A stretch of DNA of 64,000 bases from Streptococcus lutetiensis (GCF_900475675.1 NZ_LS483403.1:620001-684000); one strand, 5' to 3'; shown: positions 1-9,652, numbered from the stretch's first letter. Made by a program: numbers and translations. Notes: generated by a model not told the origin, from the sequence alone.

Positions 1-1848
1 AAATTGATGACTTTCTTGGGTGCTATTTCTTTGCCTGAGAATTTAGAGCGTATGGTAGCTACCTTCTCAGAAAATGACCAAGAAAAGCACGAGCAAGTTT
101 GGCGAACATTTACTGGCATTCTCGAGCAATTTCAAACGATTTTTGGACAAGAAAAATTGTCTTTGGATGAATTTTTAGCTCTTTTAAGAAGCGGTATGTT
201 GGCTGCCCAGTACCGCGTAGTGCCAGCAAGTGTTGATGTGGTTTCTGTAAAATCTTATGATTTGGTTGAGCCACATACCAATAAATTTGTCTTTGCACTT
301 GGCATGACGCAGTCGCATTTCCCAAAGATTGCGCAAAATCGTAGCTTGATTTCAGATGAAGAACGTGCCAAGGTTAATGAGACAACAGCTGACAATCAAC
401 GTTTTGATGTGATTAGTCGTGAAAATATTAAGAAAAATCATTTTGCTGCTTTGTCATTGTTTAATTCAGCGACGGAAGAATTGGTGCTCAGTTTGCCACA
501 AATTGCTAACGAGTCAGAAGATAAGGAATCTTCTTATCTTGCGGAATTAGCTAGCTTTGGTGTGCCTGTTTTGGTTAAGGGACGAAATCGTTTGTCGACA
601 GATGCTGAAGACATTGGGAATTATAAAGCGCTCTTATCTCGTGTGATTGAGGTTAATCGCTTAGCTATTGAAGAAGAACGCGAGCTTAGCAAAGAAGAGC
701 AGACCTTCTGGTCAGTAGCTGTACGTTATCTTCGTAAAAAACTGGTAAATGACGGTATTGAATTGCCACTTATTAAGGACAATATGCAGACCAAGCCAGT
801 TTCTGATGAAGTGATTGAGACGCGTTTTCCAAGTGATGAGCCGATTAATTTATCTTCATCAGCGGTGACAACTTTCTATAACAATCAGTACAAATATTTC
901 TTACAGTATGTGCTTGGTTTACAAGAGGTTGAAACTATTCACCCTGACGCTAGAAATCACGGAACATACCTTCATCGTGTCTTTGAATTGGTCATGAAAG
1001 ATGCTTCTAACCAGCCGTTTGACAATAAATTAGATCGAGCTATTCAAACAACCAACGCCGAAGATGCTTTCAAATTTATCTACGAAGAAGACGAGGAAAG
1101 CCACTACTCATTGACAGTCTTAGAAGATATTGCTAGAAGCACGGCAACCATTTTACGTCAGGATACTCAGATCCAGGTGGAAAATGAAGAAGAACCTTTT
1201 GAATTAATGCTTGCCAATGCAGTTCGTATTCGAGGCATTATTGACCGTGTGGATCGTTTGTCAGATGGAAGTCTTGGGGTGGTTGATTACAAATCAAGTA
1301 ACAATACCTTTGATATTCAAAAATTCTACAATGGTCTTAATCCGCAATTGGTGACTTATATGCAAGCACTTCGCGATAAAAAAATTAAAAGTGAATCAGA
1401 TAAGATTTTTGGAGCCATGTACCTTCACATGCAAGAGCCAAAAGTAGATTTGTCATCGGTAGCTACTACAGAGAAAATTTTGGAGAATTTGTCTAAAGAA
1501 CTTCGCTATCGTGGCTTGTTCTTAGAAGATGAAAAAGGCTATTTATCAAATGGAAATTATCATCTTAATGATTCTGTTTACACGCAAGAAGAGTTAGATA
1601 TTTTACTAGATTATAATCAAAAATTATTCCTTCAAGCAGCTGAGCAAATTAAACAAGGATACTTTTTGATTAATCCTTACAGTGAGGATGGTAAGACGGT
1701 TAAGGGTGACCAATTAAAAGCTATCACACGCTTTGAAGCGGATCGCCACATGCCATACGCACGCAAGTGGTTTAAATTACCAAGAAAAGATAGACGTCAA
1801 GGCTTTTTGAGCCTGATGCAAGAAGAGGAGGAAAAAGATGATCTTTAA
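1..1848 (+). CDS. rexB: RexB, ATP-dependent (deoxy)ribonuclease subunit B, C-terminal part
   Basis: Partial: the reading frame is open from base 1, so the start lies upstream. About 615 residues of a family protein usually near 1100 residues are present. RexB pairs with RexA as the streptococcal AddAB/RecBCD equivalent, which resects DNA double-strand ends for recombination. The C-terminal RecB-type nuclease is visible: GIIDRVDR, then VVDYKSS, then a Q-rich YMQAL segment, so this nuclease looks intact. The cysteines that hold the Fe-S cluster in Bacillus AddB are absent; I see no cysteine at all in this part. The stop overlaps the rexA start by 11 bases, and the rexA ribosome binding site lies inside rexB, so the two are translationally coupled. 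Confidence 0.95.
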   Translation, partial: KLMTFLGAISLPENLERMVATFSENDQEKHEQVWRTFTGILEQFQTIFGQEKLSLDEFLALLRSGMLAAQYRVVPASVDVVSVKSYDLVEPHTNKFVFALGMTQSHFPKIAQNRSLISDEERAKVNETTADNQRFDVISRENIKKNHFAALSLFNSATEELVLSLPQIANESEDKESSYLAELASFGVPVLVKGRNRLSTDAEDIGNYKALLSRVIEVNRLAIEEERELSKEEQTFWSVAVRYLRKKLVNDGIELPLIKDNMQTKPVSDEVIETRFPSDEPINLSSSAVTTFYNNQYKYFLQYVLGLQEVETIHPDARNHGTYLHRVFELVMKDASNQPFDNKLDRAIQTTNAEDAFKFIYEEDEESHYSLTVLEDIARSTATILRQDTQIQVENEEEPFELMLANAVRIRGIIDRVDRLSDGSLGVVDYKSSNNTFDIQKFYNGLNPQLVTYMQALRDKKIKSESDKIFGAMYLHMQEPKVDLSSVATTEKILENLSKELRYRGLFLEDEKGYLSNGNYHLNDSVYTQEELDILLDYNQKLFLQAAEQIKQGYFLINPYSEDGKTVKGDQLKAITRFEADRHMPYARKWFKLPRKDRRQGFLSLMQEEEEKDDL

Positions 1849-4800
1849 ACCATTTTTAACGGCTGAAGCGATTTCTTCTCTACAGCAAAAAGAGGCTCAG
1901 TCATCAAAAGCGCAAAAACGAACACCTGAACAAATTGAAGCCATTTATAGCTATGGCAACAATATTTTGGTATCAGCGTCGGCTGGTTCTGGGAAAACTT
2001 TCGTCATGGTTGAGCGCATTATTGATAAAATTTTGCGTGGGATTACTGTTGACCAGCTCTTTATTTCGACCTTTACAGTTAAAGCAGCGGGAGAATTAAA
2101 AGAACGTCTTGAGAAAAAAATCAGCCAAGCTTTGCAACAAGCGACGCATAATGATTTAAAAACCTATCTTAATGAGCAGCTGCTAGCTCTGCAGACTGCT
2201 GATATTGGAACCATGGATGCCTTTACGCAAAAGTTGGTTAACCAATACGGCTACACATTAGGAATTTCACCGACTTTTCGCATTATGACGGATAAGAGCG
2301 AACAAGATCTTGTCAAGAATGACGTTTTTGCAGATCTTTTTGCAGATTACATGACGGGGCAAAATCAAGACATTTTCCGCAAATTAGTTCGTAATTTTTC
2401 TGGCAATCGTAAAGATACCACAGCTTTTAGAGGAATTGTTTACAAAATCTATGATTTCATTCAAGCAACGGATAATCCTAAGAAATGGCTGTCTGAGGTT
2501 TTCTTGAAAGGTGCTAGAACCTATACTGATTTTTCCGCCATTCCCGACCAAGAAGTTGTGGATTTTCTAGCTTGCATGCATGAGACAGCTAATCAATTAC
2601 AAGATGTGACGGATTTAGAAGATTACAAGCAAAAAACAGCTAAGGGGACGCCTACAGCGGCTTATAAAAAGCATTTGAACATGATTGAGCATTTGCATGA
2701 GTGGGCTTTGCATTTTGAGACGCTTTACGGTCGTGATGGACTTGGTCGTTTGGCGACAGATGTGGCTGACTTGATTCCATCTAGTCCAGCTGTGACAGTT
2801 GCAGGGGTAAAATATCCAATTTTCAAGACTCTCCAAGGTCGTTTGGCTGGTCTGAAACACTTAGAAACTATCTTCAAATACCAATCGGAAAGTCTGCCTT
2901 TGTTAGAACTTTTACAAGCGTTTATGCAGGATTTCTCTGAACAATATTTGCAAGCTAAAATTCAAGAAAATGCTTTTGAGTTTTCGGATATCGCTCATTT
3001 TGCTATCCAGATTTTGGAAGAAAATCCAGATATTCGTGAGCTCTACCAAGATAAATACCACGAAGTCATGGTCGATGAGTACCAAGATAACAATCACACG
3101 CAAGAACGCATGCTTGAATTATTGTCAAATGGTCATAATCGATTCATGGTGGGAGATATCAAGCAATCTATCTATCGTTTTCGTCAGGCTGATCCGCAGA
3201 TTTTTAACCAAAAATTCAAGGATTTTCAAGAGCATCCAGAACATGGAAAATTAATTCTGCTAAAAGAAAACTTCCGTAGTCAGTCAGAAGTCTTGGATAC
3301 GACAAATAGTGTCTTTACGCATTTGATGGACGAGTCTGTTGGGGAAATTTTGTATGATGGCATGCACCAGTTAGTAGCAGGCAGTCCCGCACAAAAAGAA
3401 GCTCATCCAGAAAATAAAACACAAGTCCTTATTTACGATACTGATGATGGTGGTGAACTTGCAAGTAGTCTAGAAGAGGAGCAAATCAATCCAAACGAGG
3501 TTAAGCTGGTAGCTAAAGAAATTATTCGCCTGCATAACGAAGAAGGTGTTGCCTTTGAAGACATCACGTTGCTAGTTTCATCACGTACGCGTAATGATGG
3601 TATTTTGCAGACTTTTGAACATTATGGTATTCCTTTGGTGACGGATGGCGGTGAGCAAAATTACCTAAAATCTGTTGAAGTTATGGTGATGCTAGATACC
3701 CTTCGAGCTCTGGATAATCCGCTTAATGATTATGCTTTGGTAGCTCTGATGCGTTCACCAATGTTTTCTTTTAACGAAGATGATCTTGCTCGTCTTGCTC
3801 TTCAAACAAGCGAGGATGAGACCAGAGCCAATCTTTACCAAAAACTAGAACATGCTTTGGCTAATCAAGGTCAGCATGCAGAATTGGTCACACCAGTTTT
3901 ACGTGAAAAATTAAAAGATTTTATGACTTGCTTTAGCAAGTGGCGTGATTTTGCCAAATGGCATTCGCTTTATGATTTGATTTGGAAGATTTACAATGAG
4001 CGCTTTTATTATGATTACGTGGGCAATCTCCCCCGTGCCGAGCAGCGCCAAGCCAATCTTTACGCCCTTGCACTTCGTGCTAATAATTTTGAAAAGACTG
4101 GCTTTAAAGGCTTATCACGCTTTATTCGCATGATTGATCGCGTCTTAGAAAGTGAAAATGATTTGGCTGACGTTGAAGTGGCCCTTCCAAAACATGCTGT
4201 GAATTTGATGACTATCCATAAGAGTAAAGGACTTGAATTCAAGTATGTCTTTATTTTGAACATTGATAAGAAATTCAGTATTCAAGACATGATGTCACCC
4301 TTGATTTTGTCACGTCAAAATGGAGCTGGTATCAAATATTTGGCTGACATGCGAGAAGAGTTAGATACGGATGTTTTTCCAACCGTTAAAGTTAGCATGG
4401 ACACTTTGCCTTATCAGCTTAATAAACGTGAACTGCGCCTAGCAACCTTGTCTGAACAAATGCGTTTGTTCTATGTTGCCATGACCCGTGCTGAGAAGAA
4501 ATTGTATTTAGTCGGAAAAGCAAGTTCTGAGAAATTGGTTGATAAATACAGCGGTAAGTCAGAAAATAATCATCTTCCAGTTGCAGAACGTGAAGCTTTC
4601 ATGACTTTCCAAGATTGGATGTTGGCCATTCATGAAGCTTATAAGGACTTACCATTTAAGGTTGAATTTGTCACAGATGAAGATCTGACAGAAGAGAAAA
4701 TCGGTCAGATTGAAGTCAAATCAGCTATTAAACCTGATGATTTGTCAAATAACCGCCAGTCAGAAAATATTGCAGAAGCTTTGGAGAGACTTGAGGCAGT

Positions 4801-5464
4801 TGCAGAGTTGAATACCAAATATCAATCAGCCATTAACCTGCCAAGCTTAAGAACACCTAGTCAGGTTAAGAAACTTTATGAGCTTGTTATGGATACTGAT
4901 GGTGTTGATGTGATGGCTAAGAAGGACCAAGTAAAACCAAGCTTTGCCTTACCTGATTTTTCGAAAAAAGCCAAGGTTGAAGCAACAGCGATTGGTTCTG
5001 CCATGCACGAGCTCATGCAGCGCATTTCCTTGTCTCAAAAAGTGACACTAGAGGATATTTCAAAAGCTCTAACACAAGTGTCTGCTAAAGATGAAGTTAA
5101 AGCGCGCATTCATCTAGAAAATGTTTTGGATTTCTTTGAAAATTCAGCTCTTGGACAATTGATTCAGCAAAATACTGACAAAATCTACCGCGAAGCTCCA
5201 TTTGCTATGCTAAAAGAAGACCCTGAGAGCAAAGAAAAATTTGTTGTTCGTGGGATTGTCGATGCTTATCTTATTTTAGAGGATCGTTTGGTTCTTTTAG
5301 ATTACAAGACTGATAAATACACAAACAGCGAGGAAATCAAAGACCGATACCAAGGTCAAATGGCACTTTATGCCGAAGCACTCAGCAAGTCATATCATAT
5401 TGATCAAGTTGACAAATACCTTGTTTTACTTGGTGGAGAGTGTCTGGAAGTAGTTAAACTTTAA
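1838..5464 (+). CDS. rexA: RexA, helicase-nuclease subunit A
   Basis: 1208 residues, the normal AddA/RexA length. It is an SF1A (UvrD-like) helicase: Walker A ASAGSGKT near residues 47-54, Walker B with VDEYQDNNHTQ, motif III GDIKQSIYRFRQA, motif V IHKSKGLEF and motif VI VAMTRAEKKL. The C-terminal nuclease has GIVDAY and LLDYKTDKY near residues 1139-1159. The start is set by GAGGAGG about 7 bases upstream and overlaps rexB by 11 bases. The last codons (GGECLEVVKL then stop) recur in diverged form at 9514-9558, on the far side of the next gene, so the 3' end was a recombination or insertion point. Acts with RexB in double-strand-break repair. Confidence 0.96.
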   Translation: MIFKPFLTAEAISSLQQKEAQSSKAQKRTPEQIEAIYSYGNNILVSASAGSGKTFVMVERIIDKILRGITVDQLFISTFTVKAAGELKERLEKKISQALQQATHNDLKTYLNEQLLALQTADIGTMDAFTQKLVNQYGYTLGISPTFRIMTDKSEQDLVKNDVFADLFADYMTGQNQDIFRKLVRNFSGNRKDTTAFRGIVYKIYDFIQATDNPKKWLSEVFLKGARTYTDFSAIPDQEVVDFLACMHETANQLQDVTDLEDYKQKTAKGTPTAAYKKHLNMIEHLHEWALHFETLYGRDGLGRLATDVADLIPSSPAVTVAGVKYPIFKTLQGRLAGLKHLETIFKYQSESLPLLELLQAFMQDFSEQYLQAKIQENAFEFSDIAHFAIQILEENPDIRELYQDKYHEVMVDEYQDNNHTQERMLELLSNGHNRFMVGDIKQSIYRFRQADPQIFNQKFKDFQEHPEHGKLILLKENFRSQSEVLDTTNSVFTHLMDESVGEILYDGMHQLVAGSPAQKEAHPENKTQVLIYDTDDGGELASSLEEEQINPNEVKLVAKEIIRLHNEEGVAFEDITLLVSSRTRNDGILQTFEHYGIPLVTDGGEQNYLKSVEVMVMLDTLRALDNPLNDYALVALMRSPMFSFNEDDLARLALQTSEDETRANLYQKLEHALANQGQHAELVTPVLREKLKDFMTCFSKWRDFAKWHSLYDLIWKIYNERFYYDYVGNLPRAEQRQANLYALALRANNFEKTGFKGLSRFIRMIDRVLESENDLADVEVALPKHAVNLMTIHKSKGLEFKYVFILNIDKKFSIQDMMSPLILSRQNGAGIKYLADMREELDTDVFPTVKVSMDTLPYQLNKRELRLATLSEQMRLFYVAMTRAEKKLYLVGKASSEKLVDKYSGKSENNHLPVAEREAFMTFQDWMLAIHEAYKDLPFKVEFVTDEDLTEEKIGQIEVKSAIKPDDLSNNRQSENIAEALERLEAVAELNTKYQSAINLPSLRTPSQVKKLYELVMDTDGVDVMAKKDQVKPSFALPDFSKKAKVEATAIGSAMHELMQRISLSQKVTLEDISKALTQVSAKDEVKARIHLENVLDFFENSALGQLIQQNTDKIYREAPFAMLKEDPESKEKFVVRGIVDAYLILEDRLVLLDYKTDKYTNSEEIKDRYQGQMALYAEALSKSYHIDQVDKYLVLLGGECLEVVKL

Positions 5465-5468
5465 AAGT
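5456..5468 (+). repeat. Left copy of 13-bp direct repeat flanking the insertion
   Basis: AAACTTTAAAAGT, spanning the last two rexA sense codons, the stop and 6 bases beyond. It is identical to 9550-9562. It is the perfect core of a longer 39-base imperfect repeat, 5430-5468 against 9524-9562, with 32 of 39 identical by my count. Confidence 0.85.
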
Positions 5469-5688
5469 GGTTATTTGATATTTTAGATTCTCATTCTATA
5501 TTTAGTGGTTTATAATAATGGTAATTTTTAGTTGTGAGTAGAGTTGGTCTTGTTATAATTTTTCTGATAAAGTTGCTTTGGATATAAATTTTAAAATTCA
5601 GTTTATTCAGAAATATACTTTTAATAAGTTACGATAAAGAACTCTTTTAAACTGTATTATTTTTTAATATTTATGAGAAAGGTGAAGT
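5465..5688. other. AT-rich intergenic region at the left edge of the insertion
   Basis: 224 bases with no supported gene. It begins at the duplicated rexA tail. It carries one plausible promoter (listed separately) and ends in the ribosome binding site GAGAAAGGTGAAG ahead of the ATG at 5689. No rexA terminator hairpin is visible here, whereas a terminator-like structure lies after the downstream tail copy at 9564-9608. Confidence 0.5.
5532..5559 (+). promoter_or_regulatory. Candidate promoter of the STAND/REase-like gene
   Basis: TTGTGA (5532-5537), 16-base spacer, TATAAT (5554-5559) preceded by TGT, which makes an extended -10. It predicts a leader of about 120 bases before 5689, so the inserted gene seems to carry its own promoter. 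Confidence 0.45.
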
Positions 5689-8600
5689 ATGTCGAGTATT
5701 ACAGATATAAAAAGACGAATTATTGAATTAGGACCTGCTGAATTTCAGGAATTTTGTGATACATTTCTTTCTAAAAAAGGGTATGGAAATGTGCATGGAT
5801 ATGGGATGAAAGCTGGAACAGGAAAAACTACCAAAGGTAATCCTGATACATATTTTCGAAAAGAGAATGGAAAGTATGTATTTGTAGCTTATACAATGCA
5901 GGATCAAGGAATTTACTCAAAAATAAAAGAAGATGTAGAAAAATGTCTAGATGTATTAAAAACAGGAATTGAAACGAGCGGCATTGAAGAAATTATATGC
6001 TGTCATACCTCATCAAATTTAAATGCTGGGGATGACAAAAAGTTACATGATATTTGTGAAGAACAAGGGGTACGACTGACGATTTATGGTGTGGATGAGA
6101 TTGCCAATCAAGTATATTCATTTTATCCTTCCTTGGTAACATACTTGGGATTAAGTATTGATACAAATCAAATTCTTTCAGTTGATGATTTTATTATTCA
6201 ATGTGATGCAAATGGTATGTCTGCACCACTTAGAACAAATTTTCAATTTAGGATTTCTGAAAAAGAAAAAATAATAAATGCGCTACTAGAAAACAATGTA
6301 GTCGTTGTGACGGGAAAAGCTGGTGTAGGCAAAACAAGGTTAGCTTTAGAGGCGATAAAAGAATTTTCGAATAACAATGGATGGAAGTTGTTGTGTGTTA
6401 AAAATAATAATCTTAGCTTATATGAGGATCTTGTGTCGGCAACAGAACAACGAGGAAAGTATTTGTTCTTTATAGATGATGCGAACGAATTAGCTGAGCT
6501 TAGTCGTATATTAGAGTATGTTACAAAAGGATATCTTGGGTATGAAGCCAGGATAATTGTTACAGTTAGAGATTATGCAAAGGGAAATGTTATTTCTGAG
6601 ATTAAGAATTATGTTAATCCACATATTACATTGATTGAACCACTTAAGGATGATGAAATCATAAGCTTTTTGGATGAAAATTTGGGTATAAAAAATTTAA
6701 ACTATATAGAAAAGATAGTAAAGATATCAAAGGGAAATCCAAGAATAGCTTATATGGCTGGTAAATTAGCATTAGAGAAAGAAACACTCTCCGTAATAAA
6801 CGACGTTTCTCAACTATATGATGCATACTACAGAAAACATGTAGATAATGCTTTGGGCGAAGATAAGGAACTTTGTTTAACTGCGGGAATTTTAGCCGTA
6901 ATAAATACTGTGATTTTAAACGATTTATCAGCTTTACAAGGTATTTTAAAATGTTATGGTATTTCTAACGAAGTATTTATGATGAAAGTTCGTCAACTAG
7001 CTCAACTTGAAGTTGTAGAGATACATTTAAATCAAGTAGCAAGTTTATCAGACCAATGTCTGGCAAATTATATGTTATATTATGTTTTCTTTCAAAGAAA
7101 AATACTTTCTCTGGGGGAAGTGTTGGAAATAGGATATAGGTATTTTAGAAACGGCGTTATTCGATCAGTCAATACAATACTAAATATTTTTGAATCAGAT
7201 GTAACTAAGGAATATTGTAGAAAAGAGATTTTGAAAGTTTGGGAAAAGTTAAAGATTTCTAATGATGATTGTTATGAAAAATTTGTAGAAGATTTCCATG
7301 TATTTAATCCAGAAGAGGGATTTTTATTGGCAAAAGAAGGGATTGACGAGCTTGAATATGATCAATTTAATCCGTTAAATGTTGATTTCAGAGAAAATCA
7401 GTATATTATGAGTGACAGGCTATTGAACTTATTGGTGGGTTATAATTATAGTACTAATATTAACTATGTTGTAGAATTATTGATTGAATATTGTAGTAAG
7501 AGTAGTAAAAATTTCATCTTAGGTTCTGGCTGGTTGAAGGATAATTATGGTATAGATATTTATTCTTATCGTTATGATTATTATTCGCAAATAAGAATTG
7601 GAAAATTATTATTACAGTCTGTTGAAGAAGAAAATGAAATTGCAATGGTTTTAGGCCTGCAGTGGTCTAAGTATGTTTTGAATTTCAGTTTTCATCCGTT
7701 AGTCTCTGAATCTGAAAATGCAGTTCGAGTTTATCACATGAAATTAGAAAACTCAAAAGGGGTAAGAGAATATCGTCAGTATTGTTGGAAAATACTTCTA
7801 CTACTTGCAGAAAGAAACGAGTTCAAAGATTTTGTATTACAGTACATAGAAAATTATGTTAGAAGTATTTCCTGTGAAGTTGATTCTAAAATATTAGATG
7901 CTGAAATTAATGATATTTATAAAATTTTAGATTTGTTAAATTGTGATAGAATCTGTTTTATTAAAACTCTTGAGATCTTACAACGTAATTTAAAGAGTAT
8001 TAATATTGAAATTGATAAAAAATGGTGTGATAAACAACAAGGACCTTTGTGGAATTTATATAGTTTGTTTAGATTTGATGTTTTACTGAATAATCTTGAC
8101 TATAAAGAGTATGAAGCCCTGAGAGAAAAGAAAATCAAAGATTATGCAGATAGGATATCAAAAAGTGAAGTATATAATTTTGTATACTATATGAATGAAA
8201 TCCTGAAAGATATTCCAGATGGTTTTGAATTATGTCACATTAATTTGGGAATAGAGATATTCCTTACTAATTTGCGAGAAGAATATTTAGAAGAGTTTTG
8301 GAATTCATATATTAGCAATGGTTCAAATTTTTCTATTTATCCTAGACAAATATTAAAGTCCATGAATAAACTTAATAACTTCAAAAATTTATATTCTAAG
8401 ATAAACTCAAAAGAGTTTCCTCAAAAAAATGAATGGCTATTTATTTTTTTTGATATTTTGCCACAAGAGGTTATTAATAAAAAATGGTTAGATGAATTTC
8501 TTAAATTTTTAAAGTATGATAGCGATAAGGAGGTTACTTTATCATCTCAGCGTTGTTTAAGAATTTTAGATAAGTTTTTGAAGTGTGAACCCAAAATTTA

Positions 8601-9411
8601 TCCTATTGCTTGTTCAATTATTTATGAAAAAAGATGTTATAGTAATTTTATGGTAAAAATTTATTTTGAACACTTATTTCATAATCAGATATATTCTCCT
8701 AAAGAATTACTTGAACTTTTTAAAGATAATATAGAACTTTTGAGGAATATATATTTTTATATATTATCTATAGAAAGAATTGTAGATTATACGGGAGAGT
8801 TTTTACTTGAATTCATAAAGAATGATGATATTTGGCTTAAAGAATATTCTGAGTTTTTTTGGAATAATCAGTCACAAAATGAATATATGAGAAATAATAT
8901 TCTTTGGAAATCAGAAAATTATATTAAATACTACGATTACCTACTAAAAAATGTTCCGAATGAAATCATGTATGATTGGCAAATTAGTAGTAGATTTGGC
9001 GAGATGCTGCAGTATTCTGGAAATGATGAGTTGGTTAAAAATCGGCAGGAAGAGTGGATTATTCATCAAGTAAAACTAAATGCGCATTCTGATTCTATTT
9101 ATGTAATTTTTTCAATGATTAGTGAATTGAATGAAGATATAAGACGAAGTGCATTTGAGGAGTTTTTGTCAAATAATGAGAATTATGAAGCGTTTAAGCA
9201 ATTGCCTCTAACGCCAAATTGTTATAATGGTACAAATAGCTTGGTACCGGCTTATCAAAGGCAAATTGTTTTCTTAGAGTCTTTGTATCCATTAGTGAGT
9301 GGCATAAGATTCTTAAAACATAAATTAAGTATTAAAGAAAGTATAGAAAAGCTAAAAAAATTAATTGAACAAGAAGAAGTAGAAGTTATTTATCGACATT
9401 TATATATGTGA
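5689..9411 (+). CDS. Large STAND-type NTPase with restriction-endonuclease-like N-terminus (putative antiphage protein)
   Basis: 1240 residues, not recognised as a named gene. Residues ~1-150 look like a PD-(D/E)XK fold: PAEFQEF (E18), NPDTYF (D53), then a strand YVFVAYT where the usual acidic residue is Ala (A67) and Lys is Thr. Residues ~185-370 form a P-loop NTPase: GKAGVGKT (209-216), Walker B YLFFIDDAN (D263, D264), sensor-like IIVTVRDYA (R294), and KGNPRIA (348-354) matching the STAND GxP motif. The remaining ~850 residues have no motif I can name and may be alpha-helical repeats. This order, effector-STAND-long C-terminus, is that of Avs/nSTAND antiviral proteins; the match is by architecture only. 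Composition is foreign: line 7201-7260 has 16 G/C, against 26 for 4141-4200 in rexA. It stands alone, between two copies of the rexA tail. RBS GAAAGGTGAAG is good. Confidence 0.75.
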   Translation: MSSITDIKRRIIELGPAEFQEFCDTFLSKKGYGNVHGYGMKAGTGKTTKGNPDTYFRKENGKYVFVAYTMQDQGIYSKIKEDVEKCLDVLKTGIETSGIEEIICCHTSSNLNAGDDKKLHDICEEQGVRLTIYGVDEIANQVYSFYPSLVTYLGLSIDTNQILSVDDFIIQCDANGMSAPLRTNFQFRISEKEKIINALLENNVVVVTGKAGVGKTRLALEAIKEFSNNNGWKLLCVKNNNLSLYEDLVSATEQRGKYLFFIDDANELAELSRILEYVTKGYLGYEARIIVTVRDYAKGNVISEIKNYVNPHITLIEPLKDDEIISFLDENLGIKNLNYIEKIVKISKGNPRIAYMAGKLALEKETLSVINDVSQLYDAYYRKHVDNALGEDKELCLTAGILAVINTVILNDLSALQGILKCYGISNEVFMMKVRQLAQLEVVEIHLNQVASLSDQCLANYMLYYVFFQRKILSLGEVLEIGYRYFRNGVIRSVNTILNIFESDVTKEYCRKEILKVWEKLKISNDDCYEKFVEDFHVFNPEEGFLLAKEGIDELEYDQFNPLNVDFRENQYIMSDRLLNLLVGYNYSTNINYVVELLIEYCSKSSKNFILGSGWLKDNYGIDIYSYRYDYYSQIRIGKLLLQSVEEENEIAMVLGLQWSKYVLNFSFHPLVSESENAVRVYHMKLENSKGVREYRQYCWKILLLLAERNEFKDFVLQYIENYVRSISCEVDSKILDAEINDIYKILDLLNCDRICFIKTLEILQRNLKSINIEIDKKWCDKQQGPLWNLYSLFRFDVLLNNLDYKEYEALREKKIKDYADRISKSEVYNFVYYMNEILKDIPDGFELCHINLGIEIFLTNLREEYLEEFWNSYISNGSNFSIYPRQILKSMNKLNNFKNLYSKINSKEFPQKNEWLFIFFDILPQEVINKKWLDEFLKFLKYDSDKEVTLSSQRCLRILDKFLKCEPKIYPIACSIIYEKRCYSNFMVKIYFEHLFHNQIYSPKELLELFKDNIELLRNIYFYILSIERIVDYTGEFLLEFIKNDDIWLKEYSEFFWNNQSQNEYMRNNILWKSENYIKYYDYLLKNVPNEIMYDWQISSRFGEMLQYSGNDELVKNRQEEWIIHQVKLNAHSDSIYVIFSMISELNEDIRRSAFEEFLSNNENYEAFKQLPLTPNCYNGTNSLVPAYQRQIVFLESLYPLVSGIRFLKHKLSIKESIEKLKKLIEQEEVEVIYRHLYM

Positions 9412-9513
9412 TTATTAATTTGTATTATTTACAGTGTTTATTTAGAGGTGCAAGTGGTAAGTTAATGTAATGAATTTTAATTAATAAAATAATAATGCTG
9501 ATTGACATAAGCT

Positions 9514-9558
9514 GGGCTTATTATCGGTGGAGACCGCCTAGAAGTCGTCAAACTTTAA
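9514..9558 (+). pseudogene. Remnant of a second rexA 3' end
   Basis: Read in frame this gives GLIIGGDRLEVVKL followed by TAA, against LVLLGGECLEVVKL and TAA at the real end of rexA. Several of the differences are silent third-position changes, which is the pattern expected of a homologous allele and not of chance. Upstream of 9514 the similarity stops and a TAA is in frame. I infer that this is the original or donor rexA terminus, displaced when the AT-rich gene entered. It cannot be expressed on its own. Confidence 0.8.
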
Positions 9559-9562
9559 AAGT
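9550..9562 (+). repeat. Right copy of 13-bp direct repeat flanking the insertion
   Basis: AAACTTTAAAAGT, identical to 5456-5468. It marks the right edge of the segment holding the STAND/REase-like gene and could be an attachment or recombination site. No integrase or recombinase gene lies between the copies. Confidence 0.85.
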
Positions 9563-9563
9563 A

Positions 9564-9608
9564 ATTAAAAAAACGACCGTTTAGCATAAAGCTTGCGGCC
9601 ATTTTTGG
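9564..9608 (-). terminator. Terminator of the MetE-like gene
   Basis: On the minus strand a 9-bp stem (AAATGGCCG with CGGTCGTTT, including G-U pairs) encloses a 16-base loop and is followed by seven T. It lies about 45 bases past the stop at 9653. On the plus strand the same stem has A-C mismatches, so it mainly serves the minus-strand gene. Confidence 0.6.
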
Positions 9609-9652
9609 TATAGTATATTGTATATTGAAAAAATAAAGGCGAGTTGATTGGA

